Shown here: piece after piece, positions 8,400-18,963 of the stretch | How the letters are laid out: each line of letters opens with the position of its first letter | Numbering within the stretch: position 1 is the first letter of the stretch | Source of the DNA: Amphimedon queenslandica | Taxonomy: Eukaryota > Porifera > Demospongiae > Haplosclerida > Niphatidae | Reading direction: 5' to 3' | Assembly (NCBI RefSeq): GCF_000090795.2 | Contig: NW_003546543.1 | Coordinates: 92,211-122,671 of the forward strand | Length of the DNA: 30,461 nt | Notes under the pieces: generated by a model | The model's database searches: none | Told to the model about the DNA's origin: nothing | What the model saw: only the letters and a program-made list of their open reading frames with translations | Program-made: the position numbers and the translations under genes

Positions 8400-10665
8400 T
8401 TGTGCAGAAAGACTAAATTATGATAAACTGTGCAACTTTGTAATCTTTTGCACACATGTATATGACATATAGTACAAAGAAAAAAATAATTTGGATAAAA
8501 AATATACCTGAATGCACTAAATTTTGGTGTACTACATTTTAATGGTATGTCACATTACTTTTACGTAAAAAACACGTGATAATACACTTTCAATACCTTA
8601 AGTCACTGTTGCATCATGTTACACATGTACCATATGCATGAACCCAATATTTTGTAAGCCAGATTTAGTTTCTTTTTTAAGTAATGATCCACGAGTTCTT
8701 AAGGACTTATGTTTTATCAGAAGCATCTGAACCACAGTAAGGAAATGATTTTAGTGAACCATTACAAAAGTTGTTGTGACTGCATTTAATTTTGACTGAA
8801 GATCCAATTGACTGTAAATCAAATTTAACACTAGCTCTGACACACCTTGCCCATCTGCAGTCACTGAATATAATCTTTTAGTGCAAAATCTTTCTTCTGC
8901 AACAGTTAGCAATATGTAACTTGTGACTGCACATGTGCTCAGAAGCCAGCATTTTCCATGCTTCATTCAAAAGGTGTTGTTCATGTCTTTTTTTAAATGG
9001 CTACTTAGCCTGGTATTGTTAATTTTCATACTGAAGAAAATCATTCAAAAAGTCGTATAAAGCCATTAGTGATTAATTGAAATCTTTAAACCTAAACATG
9101 AGAGGACTATGTACATGGTATCAGAAGATTTTGTGCTGAGAATGGCCTAAATTCAGCATCTTGACGTGCAGACTGTCAATGTGACAGTGTTGTAACGTGT
9201 CAGGTATGCATACACACTTTGATGTACATTAATACTTCACTGTGCTAATTATGATATTAAAAATGTTTTTTTGCCTTGTCTTCTGTAGACTGACAGTACT
9301 CGGACACTATGAACTAACTGGTTATGAAACTATCACTGTCCTCAATAACAACACTGTCCATGATTGAATGATTGTAGACAAGCAGAAAACTTAAGCATTG
9401 CACTTGTTATTTGTGGAATTAAAATTTATTATAAAGATTTCCTTCGAACTAAGGCAATTTTCAATGAATAATTTATGGTAGCCCCAATGATATAAATTAC
9501 TGACAGCAAGTGTTCTACATCAAAGGCAGATCAAAAAGGCAAAGGCTCAAAAATGAAGCATAGCATGAAAATTATGCTTGGGCAAGAGTTACATGTCCCT
9601 CGCCTTTGCAATGTTGTCTGTCCTCCTTACATGCCAATGTTTCTGCTTCTGAGTTAGTAGTTAGTACCTTGTAGCGCTCAGGAAAATGGCCATGTGATGT
9701 CGCAGCTGTTGATCTTTCTTTGATTTTGAGCATTCTTGCCTTCAGCAAATTACATTGTTGATGCATTGTGTATGTGAAAAATTTTCAGTAATGCCGTAAC
9801 GTCACTAATTTTGCTGCAGCACACTTAAAAATGGCTGTCATGACTTTTGCAGCTATGCAATATCAAGAATTCGAGTTCCTATTATTAACAGACTTCTAAA
9901 GGACCTTATCTTGACCTGAGGGCTCCAGCAGTACCACTACCAGGGATCTAAAATGTTGAAAGTCTAAAATCTAAGCGGCTGTTTTGTTTTTTTAATCTTC
10001 ATCAAGTCAGTCCTGGTGAAACAGTTTGAGAGCTGTATCTAATTCCTGCCTGGTGCTCCAAGTAAAAAAAATCATTCTTGATTCAAAAAGTGACGTTATG
10101 ACTGCTGTGTCAGGCCATCTTACCTCCTATCACCATTTGGTTAGTTATAGAAGCATAATTATGCTCAAAAATTTATGCATTGTCGCACATGCTGAGATCT
10201 CAAAATTGAGAAAAGCTAGCAATTTTCTACCAAGCTATGATAGCTATGATTAGAATCAGTTACAATAGTGGAAGTTTCCAGCTAAGGGAAGGTATTGATT
10301 AATCTTTCATATTATTCCTTTAGTAAGTTTAATTAAGTATGTAACGAATTACTTTATTTTGAAAAAAACAAACAATTATTGATGTTATAATTATGCAATG
10401 ATGGGCTGGACAACTGGAGAACAGAATTAGCTTCAGGATTGCAGGTGTTATGGACCCTTACACAAGGACTTAGGTCACATTGTAGTAATAAATTCACTTA
10501 TCATCAATAGTAGTGGATATTCCTTCCGGATATCCAGACAATCAATGCTGTGACTGCTGTCTTATAAATGGTGTAAAGTCATCACAATGATAATAATGAT
10601 TATTAAATTTTTTTTTGTGTAAAATTAACAAGTATCACAAATACTGAAAAAATATTTTTCACAAA
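8400..10665. other. AT-rich stretch, no recognised gene
   Basis: Several short open frames occur on both strands (for example minus 8751-8966, minus 9572-9766, plus 10026-10253), but none has a motif I recognise. A pyrimidine-rich tract ending TGTAG at 9288 is followed by an open stretch (LTVLGHYELTGYETI) to a TGA at 9364; it could be a last exon but stands alone. Confidence 0.4.
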
Positions 10666-10669
10666 TTAT

Positions 10670-11035
10670 AAAATATCAACACAAACAAGATCATAAAAAT
10701 TTCGAAAAAGATGCACAGAATGCTAGAATAAATTTGTAAGGAAATAATGGAAAGGACAAGTAAGATTTCAAAAGACCAAGACAAATAGGAAATGAAAAAT
10801 CCTACTCTTGTGATGCAACTTCTACTCTACATTGCAAGGTGATTCATAATTCTACATAACAGTGACAGTACATTGTAGATTAGAATTTGCATCACAAGAG
10901 TAGGATTTTCCATTTTCTATTTGTCTTGGTCTTTCAGAGTCCTACTTGTCCTTGTTTCTATTACGTTTTTAAAAAAATTGCTCTAGAATCTTACTCGATT
11001 TTGTCTTTTTTTTTATTTTAATCTTGTTTTATGAT
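10670..11035. mobile_element. Foldback MITE (~365 bp)
   Basis: AGACCAAGACAAATAGGAAA and AATCCTACTCTTGTGATGCA on the left arm (10777-10819) are mirrored on the right (10890-10935). Weaker pairing extends outwards through GGACAAGTA and AACAAGAT to about 10670 and 11035. The loop is about 65 bp. The target duplication was not identified, so the class is unknown. Confidence 0.75.
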
Positions 11036-11931
11036 GAATGAATAACAATAATGTAATTATTAATTTATTGATAATATTCTTGGCACTAGGGCGTCTGTAG
11101 AGAAAAACAATGCTTAATTAAGATAATGACCTCTGACCCATTTCGATGCATATGAAACATCAAGCTATATTATGCATAAAATTTCAAGGACAAAATTTTT
11201 TTATTACTATGGTATAATTAATTTTTTGTGAATTTGCATGTAATTTTTGCATCCCACTGTTGTAAGTTACTGCAAACTTTGATCACATATTTTACACCAG
11301 TAGAACAGTTGATGCAAATTGCAATAACTAGTTATAGAGTAACTGTAATGCTAACGAAGGTAGATGCAATTAAATCACTTTCATTTCAAAATATCCGGTT
11401 GTGTTTCAATTGCTTTGAATTTTCAAGAATTGAATCCGAGTTACTGTGTAATAATTTTTCAAAACAAATTATTTAAAGTCATCCTGAAAGAAAAAGCAGA
11501 TAAAAAGGAAGAAATGCATCATTTTTTGTTTATGTAAAAATGAAAAATGCATTTTATAACAATGTAATGGCTCCAAGTTTTCACTTATTCTTCACCCCGT
11601 AACAAACGATAAATATAAGTTGTTTTCTTTTATTAGAGAAACTTAAGCTTTTTGAAGATGATATCCAGTAGTGTTGCATTTGTTTTAAACTGCAATAAGT
11701 TTAATTACTTCACCATACTGTTTCAAAAGAATTTAAAGACAGAATGAATTGTACTATGTCCCAGTTCAGTTGGGGACAAGAAAAACTGAAATAACTATTT
11801 ATAGGAATGTGGGATAAGGATGAAATTTTCACAGGTTCTAGTCAGCAAAGTCTATCAAAATCTGTGAAGTCATGGGTCTCTTAGCCCTTGCAAAGCCTAA
11901 GAACTGGATTTTCCATATAAAACCATTGGCA
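11036..11931. other. AT-rich, no recognised gene
   Basis: The longest frame (plus 11228-11476) is Cys/Ile/Phe-rich without a domain pattern. I see nothing else here. Confidence 0.4.
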
Positions 11932-11939
11932 TACCAAAG

Positions 11940-12312
11940 CATAGGCGGCTGCAGGGTCAGGCATAGTCGGGCAATGCCCAACAAAAATTTTGACTGGAAA
12001 TGACAATTTAAGTAATGACATCACTTTTAGTCATGAAAAATTACCATGGCTAGCAGGAGGCTTTCTTTTTGGCTTTCCATTGTCAACAAGCTTTCCCAAG
12101 AGGACCAGGACTAGCACTTTACAGGTAGGATAGAGCTTTACACATAAAATACAGGCCTTTTAGGCATATTTTTATGGTATATCATAACGTATGTGTACAT
12201 TGAGTATATGCCCATTATATATGGAAAAAAATTGGGCATGGCCAAAATTGCGGTGTGCTTCGTGCTCCCTTTTTCTTTTCCTGCTGCTCTACCAATCCTG
12301 CCACTGCCTATT
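11940..12312. mobile_element. hAT-like MITE B (373 bp)
   Basis: The left end is CATAGGCGGCTGCAGGG and the right end, reverse complemented, is AATAGGCAGTGGCAGGAT. It is flanked by TACCAAAG (11932-11939) and TACCAATG (12313-12320), an 8-bp duplication with one change. Inside, GGCCAAAATTGCGGTGTGCT is shared, in the other orientation, with the element at 14106. Non-coding. Confidence 0.75.
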
Positions 12313-12320
12313 TACCAATG

Positions 12321-13340
12321 CTAACCGCAATGTCATTATATGATGTCATAGTTTACATAAGCACATGTGAGTGGAGCACCCAAACTGATAATTCTTTTTT
12401 AAAAAGCTAACAGCTAGATCTTCTGATAATTAAGGCTTTTATGAAGACTAGTTGACTCCAGTAGCTATTGTAATGCGTATCAGGAAGAACAAGACTGTTT
12501 TAAGAGTGGAACCACCATTTTTATATTCACTAAATTATGTCATTTTGTGACAAACTGGTATACAGTTTAATAGAAAGGGCTTAAAGAAACAAAAACTTGT
12601 ACCACTTTTATGTAAATAAATGCCAAAGTTGGATCTTACCTCAGTGTCACTATTTTGTTTTAAATTAGGCAATACCATTTTTAGTAACAAAAGCTGTATC
12701 AAAAAACATGTCATATTTAAACAGAAGTTCATGCTATAACAAAAACTTGCCTACAACAATTGCTTAACTGCATATTGTCCTCATGGCGAAGCCAAAACTA
12801 CCTATAATACATCACTATGACAAAAAATCATTGTAGTTACAATATATGCTTACTATGAGTTTCCAACAAAGTCACATCACGTAAAATCTTCCTGTGTTCA
12901 CAAATTAACTTATTTTTACAACATAAGTACCGAAATGTGACTGCTGTCTGAAATTCAGTCTTAAATGATTTTGAAGTACTAAATGTTGCTTTGTAGAGTC
13001 ATGTGTGTCATGTAATTTGTTTGTGAGCCATATTAAATTATGTAAAAGAAAGTTCAAAATACAAACCAGCTGCCTGGTTTATTGTACGTGTTTTTCTGGC
13101 TGCTTAGCATCACATTTCTTACAATTTGGCTTCCGGACCAATATTAATAATTTATTTTTTAAGTTAAACACATTACTTCCAGCCCACTCATTGTCGTAGC
13201 CAGTTAGCCTTCGTTTCTACAGATCTCCATTTATGTATCCTTTTCACACCTGTAGACATATTAGATGTTACTGTGCATGTGAACTTGTACATGTGCAAGG
13301 TTTGAGCAAACATGTGGGGGAGATAGCTTTTGAATGATCA
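12321..13340. other. AT-rich, no recognised gene
   Basis: Short frames at minus 12535-12732 and plus 13005-13199 show no domain features. Confidence 0.4.
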
Positions 13341-13347
13341 TGCTTAG

Positions 13348-13713
13348 CTGGGGCGTATCTAAGAATTTGGAAAAGGGTTGCTGGGGTACAGATGCTGTGG
13401 AAGTAGTAACTAGGGGGGCACAAAGCGCTGCACACATTGGATCACTCCCACATTTTATGGGGTAAAATGGTGCTTTTCTTGATTTTTGTCAATTATGTTT
13501 GGGGTCAAGATCACTTTAAGCATACTTGTTGCCTACTGATACTTTTGATCACCCTTTAGAAGGACTGGAAAGTGCTGAAATTATGATCAGAGTGCTAGAG
13601 AACAATAGTAAGAGCCTTGGAGTGATGAAGCAGTCCAGAGCTTCAGTAATTATTTGTGAGCCAAGCCATAAGGGGTGCTCAAGCACCCTCAGCACCGCCC
13701 CTTGATACATCCC
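13348..13713. mobile_element. hAT-like MITE C (~366 bp), probable
   Basis: The left end is CTGGGGCGTATCTAAG and the right end, reverse complemented, is GGGATGTATCAAGGGGCGG. TGCTTAG flanks both sides (13341-13347 and 13714-13720), seven matching bases of an expected 8-bp duplication. The length is close to the other hAT-like copies. Confidence 0.6.
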
Positions 13714-14735
13714 TGCTTAGTAAAGAAAATACAAATCTTTTTTACTATCCCTATTATCTCAGTGACAAAAACAAGCTCTCAAAGGTAAAAGAAGAAGTGT
13801 ACAAGCCCACTGTCAGTGATGATGAGTGTAATGAAACCCATGAAGAGGATACCTGACTGCAAGACTAAAAAAGTACTACAACAAACTTTATGGTACTGGA
13901 ACAGACTAGATAATAAGTTTTATATAAATAACTATATCTTAGTGCATATACCAATAAAAGAAAAGCAGTAGAAATATTTAGAGTATTAATCAAAATGCAC
14001 TAATTTTGATGATTCTGATATAACAGAATGCAGTGCAAATGCTGCTAAAGAAATTTGCCACAATGATTTTGATAATTTTAATGAAAGTGGTATTGTTGGA
14101 AATCAGGGAAGGATCCATGATTTTGGAAAAAGGGGTTGGGAAATAAAATGGCGCATGAAGCGTGCCACAATTTTGACCACACCCACTGTTTTGGCTGTAT
14201 TTTAATGTTAAAATTGCATAGATTCAGCATTTCCATTGTTTTGGAGCTCTTTTTCTCTTAATTATATTCATAGACCACAGTAACATTCTCATATACACAA
14301 GACAGATAGCACTTCTACCACTGTTGCAACAATAAAGTCTGAGTTACAATGTATTAGGGGTTGCAACCCCACAAATCCAATCAACCCTAGATTTGCCCCT
14401 AGAAATGATAGTGACAGAGAATGTTCAGATGCAGAAACTGAATATATTGTTACTTGCAAAAAAATTCCAAGAAAGTGTTGTTGATAAAGATGATGAAGAA
14501 ATTAAAGAAGCCAGTAAATTCAATATTGGAAATCAAGAGAATCTGAATGATGCCAGAAGGCGATGAAAGCACTGAAGCTGTAATGACATTGATGGTGGTG
14601 AAATTGAAGGCGATGGTACTAAATTTAGTGATATTGAGGCAGGTGACAAAATTGAATACCTTGAATGTAGTGAATGTTCCAGTGATGACAAAAGCTATAA
14701 CATTTCTGTGTAGCAAAGAGGAATCACTTTATTAG
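13714..14735 (+). pseudogene. Acidic, decayed coding-like stretch, unknown
   Basis: The plus strand shows pieces with coding character: SKENTNLFYYPYYLSDKNKL and PTVSDDECNETHEEDT (13720-13856), DDSDITECSANAAKE (about 14010), DSDRECSDAETEYIVTCKKI (about 14410), and EIEGDGTKFSDIEAGDKIEY (about 14610). They are rich in Asp, Glu, Ser and Asn, like the linker regions of large nuclear or transposon proteins. Stops and frame changes separate them. The element at 14106-14389 interrupts it, and joining the flanks across one GAAAT copy keeps the frame open. No family recognised. Confidence 0.4.
14106..14389. mobile_element. hAT-like MITE D (~285 bp), probable
   Basis: The left end is CAGGGAAGGATCCATG and the right end, reverse complemented, is TAGGGGCAAATCTAGGG, a degenerate form of a CAGGGGCGGATC-type hAT end. 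GAAAT adjoins both ends (GGAAAT before, AGAAAT after), consistent with a decayed target duplication. The interior GCGTGCCACAATTTTGACCA is shared in inverted orientation with MITE B. Confidence 0.55.
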
Positions 14736-15010
14736 TATAATGAAAATTCATTTTTACTTTCTTTTCTAAATTGTTTTCAGGCAAATCCTTATAACGAAAT
14801 TTGTATATCTACTAGGGCTGAAACAAGAGATTCTTAGTATTTGAATATTTGGCATTATAAAAAAAACAAATATTTCAATTATTCAGCTGTTATTTCTGAA
14901 TGGTTATAAACTACTGATATTATGTCTCTTCAAAATAAGCCTCAAAGATTGGGAACTACTGTCCCTGTGGCTAATTGGTAAGTTAGTAAGTAAGCTGACC
15001 CGGACCAAGA

Positions 15011-15728
15011 AACAGACAATAACAGCAGCTGATACAGCTGACACACAATGGGCATGGCTGATAATAATTGCAATAACTGTTACCAATTTCATTATGCAAA
15101 TAGTACCAGCAGCAAAAAAATGAACATTTGCTATAAACAAAGAAATAATTATTGGAATAATATTACTATTCATTTTAGCCATTAGTAACACCATTTGGTA
15201 TGCAATGATGCATTTTGCTATTGCTAATAAATCAGCTTACAAAGCAATGAAGGACCTCACTATCCTATTGAACTAAACAGAACTAAAAACAGAGTATAAA
15301 AGCAGCCAATGCAGCTGATACACAATGGCGTGGCTGTTAATAATGGCAATAACCATCAATAATTATATTATGCTAATAGTACCAGCAGCAAAGAAATCAC
15401 ATATTGCTATAAACAAAGAAATACTTTAAGGCGAGGACTGCAAATTTTGCAGATTTTGCAATTTTCTTTAAAATTCGCAAAATATTCTTCTGGAAAAATG
15501 AAATTAATATGGTACAAGATGGCAGACAACATAAATTCATGAAACTTAAATCCGCTAATTAAAAATCTATGAAACTTTTAGCCCTCAAAAAAGTGGCCTA
15601 TGGTCTTCAAATGTCTTAATATTCATTTTAGCTCTAACTTACCTATTTGGTATACAATGATAAATTATTTTTTGCTATTGCTAATCAATCAGCCTACAAA
15701 GAAATGAATGACTACTCTCCTATTAAAA
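15011..15728. repeat. Diverged tandem duplication, second copy interrupted
   Basis: Copy 1 (15011-15275) and copy 2 (15288-15728) share AGCTGATACA, ATAGTACCAGCAGCAAA, GCTATAAACAAAGAAATA, ATTCATTTTAG and CTATTGCTAAT in the same order and orientation. Copy 2 carries about 190 extra bases at 15425-15617. No coding sequence is evident. Confidence 0.75.
15425..15617. other. Insertion within second duplicate copy
   Basis: This segment is absent from copy 1. It contains GCAAATTTTGCAGATTTTGC and AATTCGCAAAATATTC short palindromes. No clear terminal repeats or target duplication were found. Confidence 0.5.
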
Positions 15729-16049
15729 ATATGTCATAAATGTTAATATTTACCTGTATATATATATAGGCTCATTGTTCAGCTACATCAAATGTCTGCT
15801 TAAAAATTTGTATAGATTCAAAATTTTTTAAAAATCTGTCACAAAGCAAACAATGGTACCCTTCTGTTCTTTGTACACTAGAAGTTTGCCAGAAGGGAAG
15901 AAGTCATGATGAAGTAGCCTTGGCATTAAAAACAAAGCTCAATTTTGTAATTCTGCACATATTTCTATTCAAGATCATATAAAGCCATGATAGCTACTGT
16001 ACAAAAGTTTTCAATGTGTATGACATTATTTGTAGAAGAACATGGCAAT

Positions 16050-16715
16050 GCTAATTATGCCTTTACTCACCTTAAAGATGAAGTTAATACCAAAAATATC
16101 CATACTGGGAGCATCATTTAACAATTTATGTTGGTAGATGGGTTTTTATCACTTCAAGTGAATACAGATTTTGCTTTGTGTTCTGATGGTGTACCAGTTT
16201 TCATGTCTTCTAAATGAAGTTCACGGCCCATAATGTTATAGTAATGAGTATACAACCACAGAAACAAGTAAAAGTACATAGAATTTGATAATTGCAGCAC
16301 TTTGGCATGGTTCAACTAGTGTTGCATAGTATTGCAAGCCAGGAAAATATTCCGTTAACCTACTACTCCAATGCTGTGTTGAGAACTAAATTGCAAAAAG
16401 CTGTTTTTGATCTCTCAGCCAAAACTACTGTCACCGACACAAAGCAGTTCAATAGGAATATTGGATGTCATTTTTGTGTTGAAAAGGCAGAAATTTGTAA
16501 TAAAGCATCAATATATCGCCCAAATATATCAAACTTGCAAAATCACAGCATTTGGAAGAAGGTATTGGCAAAAGTTGGTACAAGTACTAGAGAACCATTC
16601 TAGCCAACTTATAAAAAATTATACATTGTACTCTAATTGCTTACATGCCTTTTACATTAGAGGTGTTTTCAAACACCTTATGAGGCAATGGTTTGACCTA
16701 AAGCATCACTATTGA
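16050..16715 (+). pseudogene. CACTA/EnSpm (tnp2-like) transposase remnant
   Basis: In shifting plus-strand frames one reads HLKDEVNTKNIHTGSI (about 16075) and SLQVNTDFALCSDGVPVFMS (about 16150), which fits the conserved N-T-D-G…F.SS catalytic neighbourhood. Then come NLIIAALWHGSTSVA (about 16285), DLSAKTTVTDTKQFNRNIGC followed by HFCVEKAEICNK (about 16410-16500), and HAFYIRGVFKHLMRQWFD (about 16640-16700). The order matches animal transposases related to Pfam tnp2, including the CxxC after QFN..GC. The many frame changes mean a dead copy. Terminal repeats were not found. Confidence 0.6.
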
Positions 16716-16719
16716 ACAT

Positions 16720-17885
16720 GATAACTTGTAAATGCCTTCCCTATTTTGTCAAATATTCTACCTCCACAATATATTCATGATGTTTCATGACTTGTAACAT
16801 CATTTCACATTTAACTTTCTGATATAATCAGAAGACATTAGTGAAAATTAGTCCATCAAATGTTTGATCAGTTATCTGAAAAAATATTTTTGCTAAACAT
16901 GTATACTGCTAATATGCACTTGCTAATTGATACAGTGCCATTTGTTCAGGTGTGGGGGCAACTTTCAGTTATTCAATGTTTGGATTTGAAAACTTAAAAG
17001 GATACCTCGGGAAAACGTGTTATAAGACAAGCAGAATTATCTTTTAAATGCAATTACTGCAAACAGTACCTATGAAATTATGATTTGCTTACTTTTTAAA
17101 TTACTTAAAATTCATTCAACCACTTCCTGCAGAAAATGTTTTTGAATGCTTCTTCGTTGAGAATCAAATGCACATTCTCTAACGGCAAACAGTAAATTGG
17201 CATAGCAAAAGTAGCACAACTAGGAACATACTACAACTCAATAAAAATGCATTCTACTATGGTACAAAAACTGGTAAAAGCAAGTTGTTTTAATGCTGAT
17301 GCATGCATCATACTATAGTTTAAAAACTTGTAACTCTACAACAAGAAACAACTACATGTATTTGTTTATCTATCATAATTATTTACTAAAATAAGACCAA
17401 TTTTTCTTTTTGGCTACAGAAAAGTTTTTCTTTTGTACTTTAAAGAATAATTCATAAATTAATACTTTACCTATAGTCACCTTTGACCACTACGAAATTC
17501 TACTCTATGACAACTAATTGTCTATTTTTTAATACAAAGACAAATTATTGGAGCTTATGTTACTACAGAAATAATTGGCATTACTATAGAAAAACTTTGT
17601 GAAAAAACATGAATTACGAACTGAAAAAAATTTTTGTTCTGATGCCTAATGCTTTTAAAGTTCACAAAACATAATCAATTTATTATGTGCTTTTGCTTAT
17701 ACACATGTAAGATAAAGAAGTAACCTGTTATGCTTGTGGTATAAAGTGATTAGTCAGATCATGTGTAAGATTGTTTAACAAATTTTTACAAGATTATACA
17801 TGTAAAATTTTGTGCTAGATTTTACTTGTATGTTATTTGTAAATGTGTTTCAAAATTTTGTATGGCTTAATTATGATTTTGTGAT
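16720..17885. other. AT-rich, no recognised gene
   Basis: No open frame with recognisable motifs and no clear repeat pairs were seen by eye. Confidence 0.4.
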
Positions 17886-17889
17886 GTAT

Positions 17890-18230
17890 CCGAAAAGTTC
17901 ATGCAAAATCATATGGTGATCTGATTAATGTAAAAATATGTGTGTAAGATCATAAGTAAATTAATGCTTGAGTATTTCCAGAGGAATATTGCAAAAAAAT
18001 TCATTTAAGATTTTCAGTAAAATAATACCGCTGTATCTTAACAGGGATTGTTGATAAAAGTTAATGTAAGATGACAAGTGACATAATGTGTGCATTTTAA
18101 CAGCAACATTTTTATGAAAATTCATGTTAGATCTTATGGCAGATCATGTAAGTGCACTTCTACAGCGATATGGTAAGAAACTTCATGAAAGACCTTATGT
18201 AGGGTCATACCTGTATGTAATCACTAAGAC
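17890..18230. repeat. Diverged ~60-bp minisatellite
   Basis: Unit starts resembling AATTCATGTTAGATCTTATG recur near 17998, 18058, 18118 and 18180, about 60 bp apart, with an earlier more diverged unit near 17895. Each unit contains a variant of AGATCATGTAA and of a TACAGCGATATTG-like block. Similar fragments appear back to about 17700. Confidence 0.65.
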
Positions 18231-18463
18231 GAGGTCTAATATGACAATTCTTTATTCTTATTCTTATCTCTCCTAAGCTATAATGACTTATTTACTGAGT
18301 GTAATACATAAATGCATGATTATGCAGTCCAACAGTACACTCTTGTATAAGCATTATAACAACTATTTTAATGCAAGCTATGGTAGAATGATGATGACTT
18401 GATTCCTTTCCTCTCATAATTTTTTTTCCTTTGAGTAAAAAATCATAGCTTTGCTACAATGCG

Positions 18464-18660
18464 TTAAAGGGTAAGTGCTGTGAATTTTGGAGGTATTATT
18501 CTTATTGGCTCAATGTGTTTGCATAATCATCATGTGTTCCAACTCCCATTATTCAAACAAAATGAGGTATAAGCCTTCAAAAATGTTCATTTTTACTTTG
18601 TTCAATGTTATTTCCTGTCAGTGGGTGTGGCTAAGCGTGATGTCACAAGGCAAATAGATG
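18464..18660. mobile_element. TTAA MITE, copy 3 (half element)
   Basis: It starts at TTAA (18464-18467) followed by AGGGTAAGTGCTG, the family terminus. It runs collinear with the left arm of copy 2 through TATTCTTATTGGCTCAATGTG, CTCCCATTATTCAAA and GTGGGTGTGGCTAAGCGTGA, then loses similarity at about 18660. The right arm is missing. It lies about 60 bp beyond the stop of the HECT gene. Confidence 0.8.
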
Positions 18661-18719
18661 CAGATATAAAATTAATGAAAGTTGCATTAATAAAAGTTGG
18701 ATAAATGATAAATGAGAGA

Positions 18720-18963
18720 TTAGTACGTTTTAGAAAAATAATGACAATCTATGACCAGCACCAAAGCATCATTGTCTTTTAGCCCCCACAACATATCATC
18801 TCTAAAGTCTTCATATTTGTGGGAAGAGTAGGTAAATGTAGAATAAGATCACATGTTGTTGCAGTTGGTACCCTCGCACCTCCAGACAAAACAATAAGAT
18901 AAAGTCGTTTCTCAAATCCAAATGGTGGTACTCTGTGAGCTCCATTGGAAAAAATTAATACAA
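18720..18963 (-). CDS. HECT gene: catalytic C-lobe exon
   Basis: After a possible TTGTCAG acceptor it reads VVLIFSNGAHRVPPFGFEKR and GARVPTATTCDLILHLPT, with the active-site cysteine in TTC. One base short at a T3 run (18816-18818), the frame shifts to YEDFRDDMLWGLKDNDALVL and ends at a TAA (18722-18720). GA.RVPP.GF and T..TC…L.LP are diagnostic for the HECT C-lobe. Confidence 0.8.

Noticed and set aside
10026..10253. 75-codon plus-strand frame with a start codon
   Set aside because: No motif, no neighbouring exon signals, and a length expected by chance in AT-rich DNA.
14450..14716. Hydrophobic minus-strand frame, membrane-protein-like
   Set aside because: Antisense of an acidic plus-strand coding-like stretch; complements of Asp/Glu codons give Phe/Ile/Val runs.
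15000..15200. Possible tRNA or other structured RNA gene among the short repeats
   Set aside because: No cloverleaf arms or A/B box could be aligned by eye.
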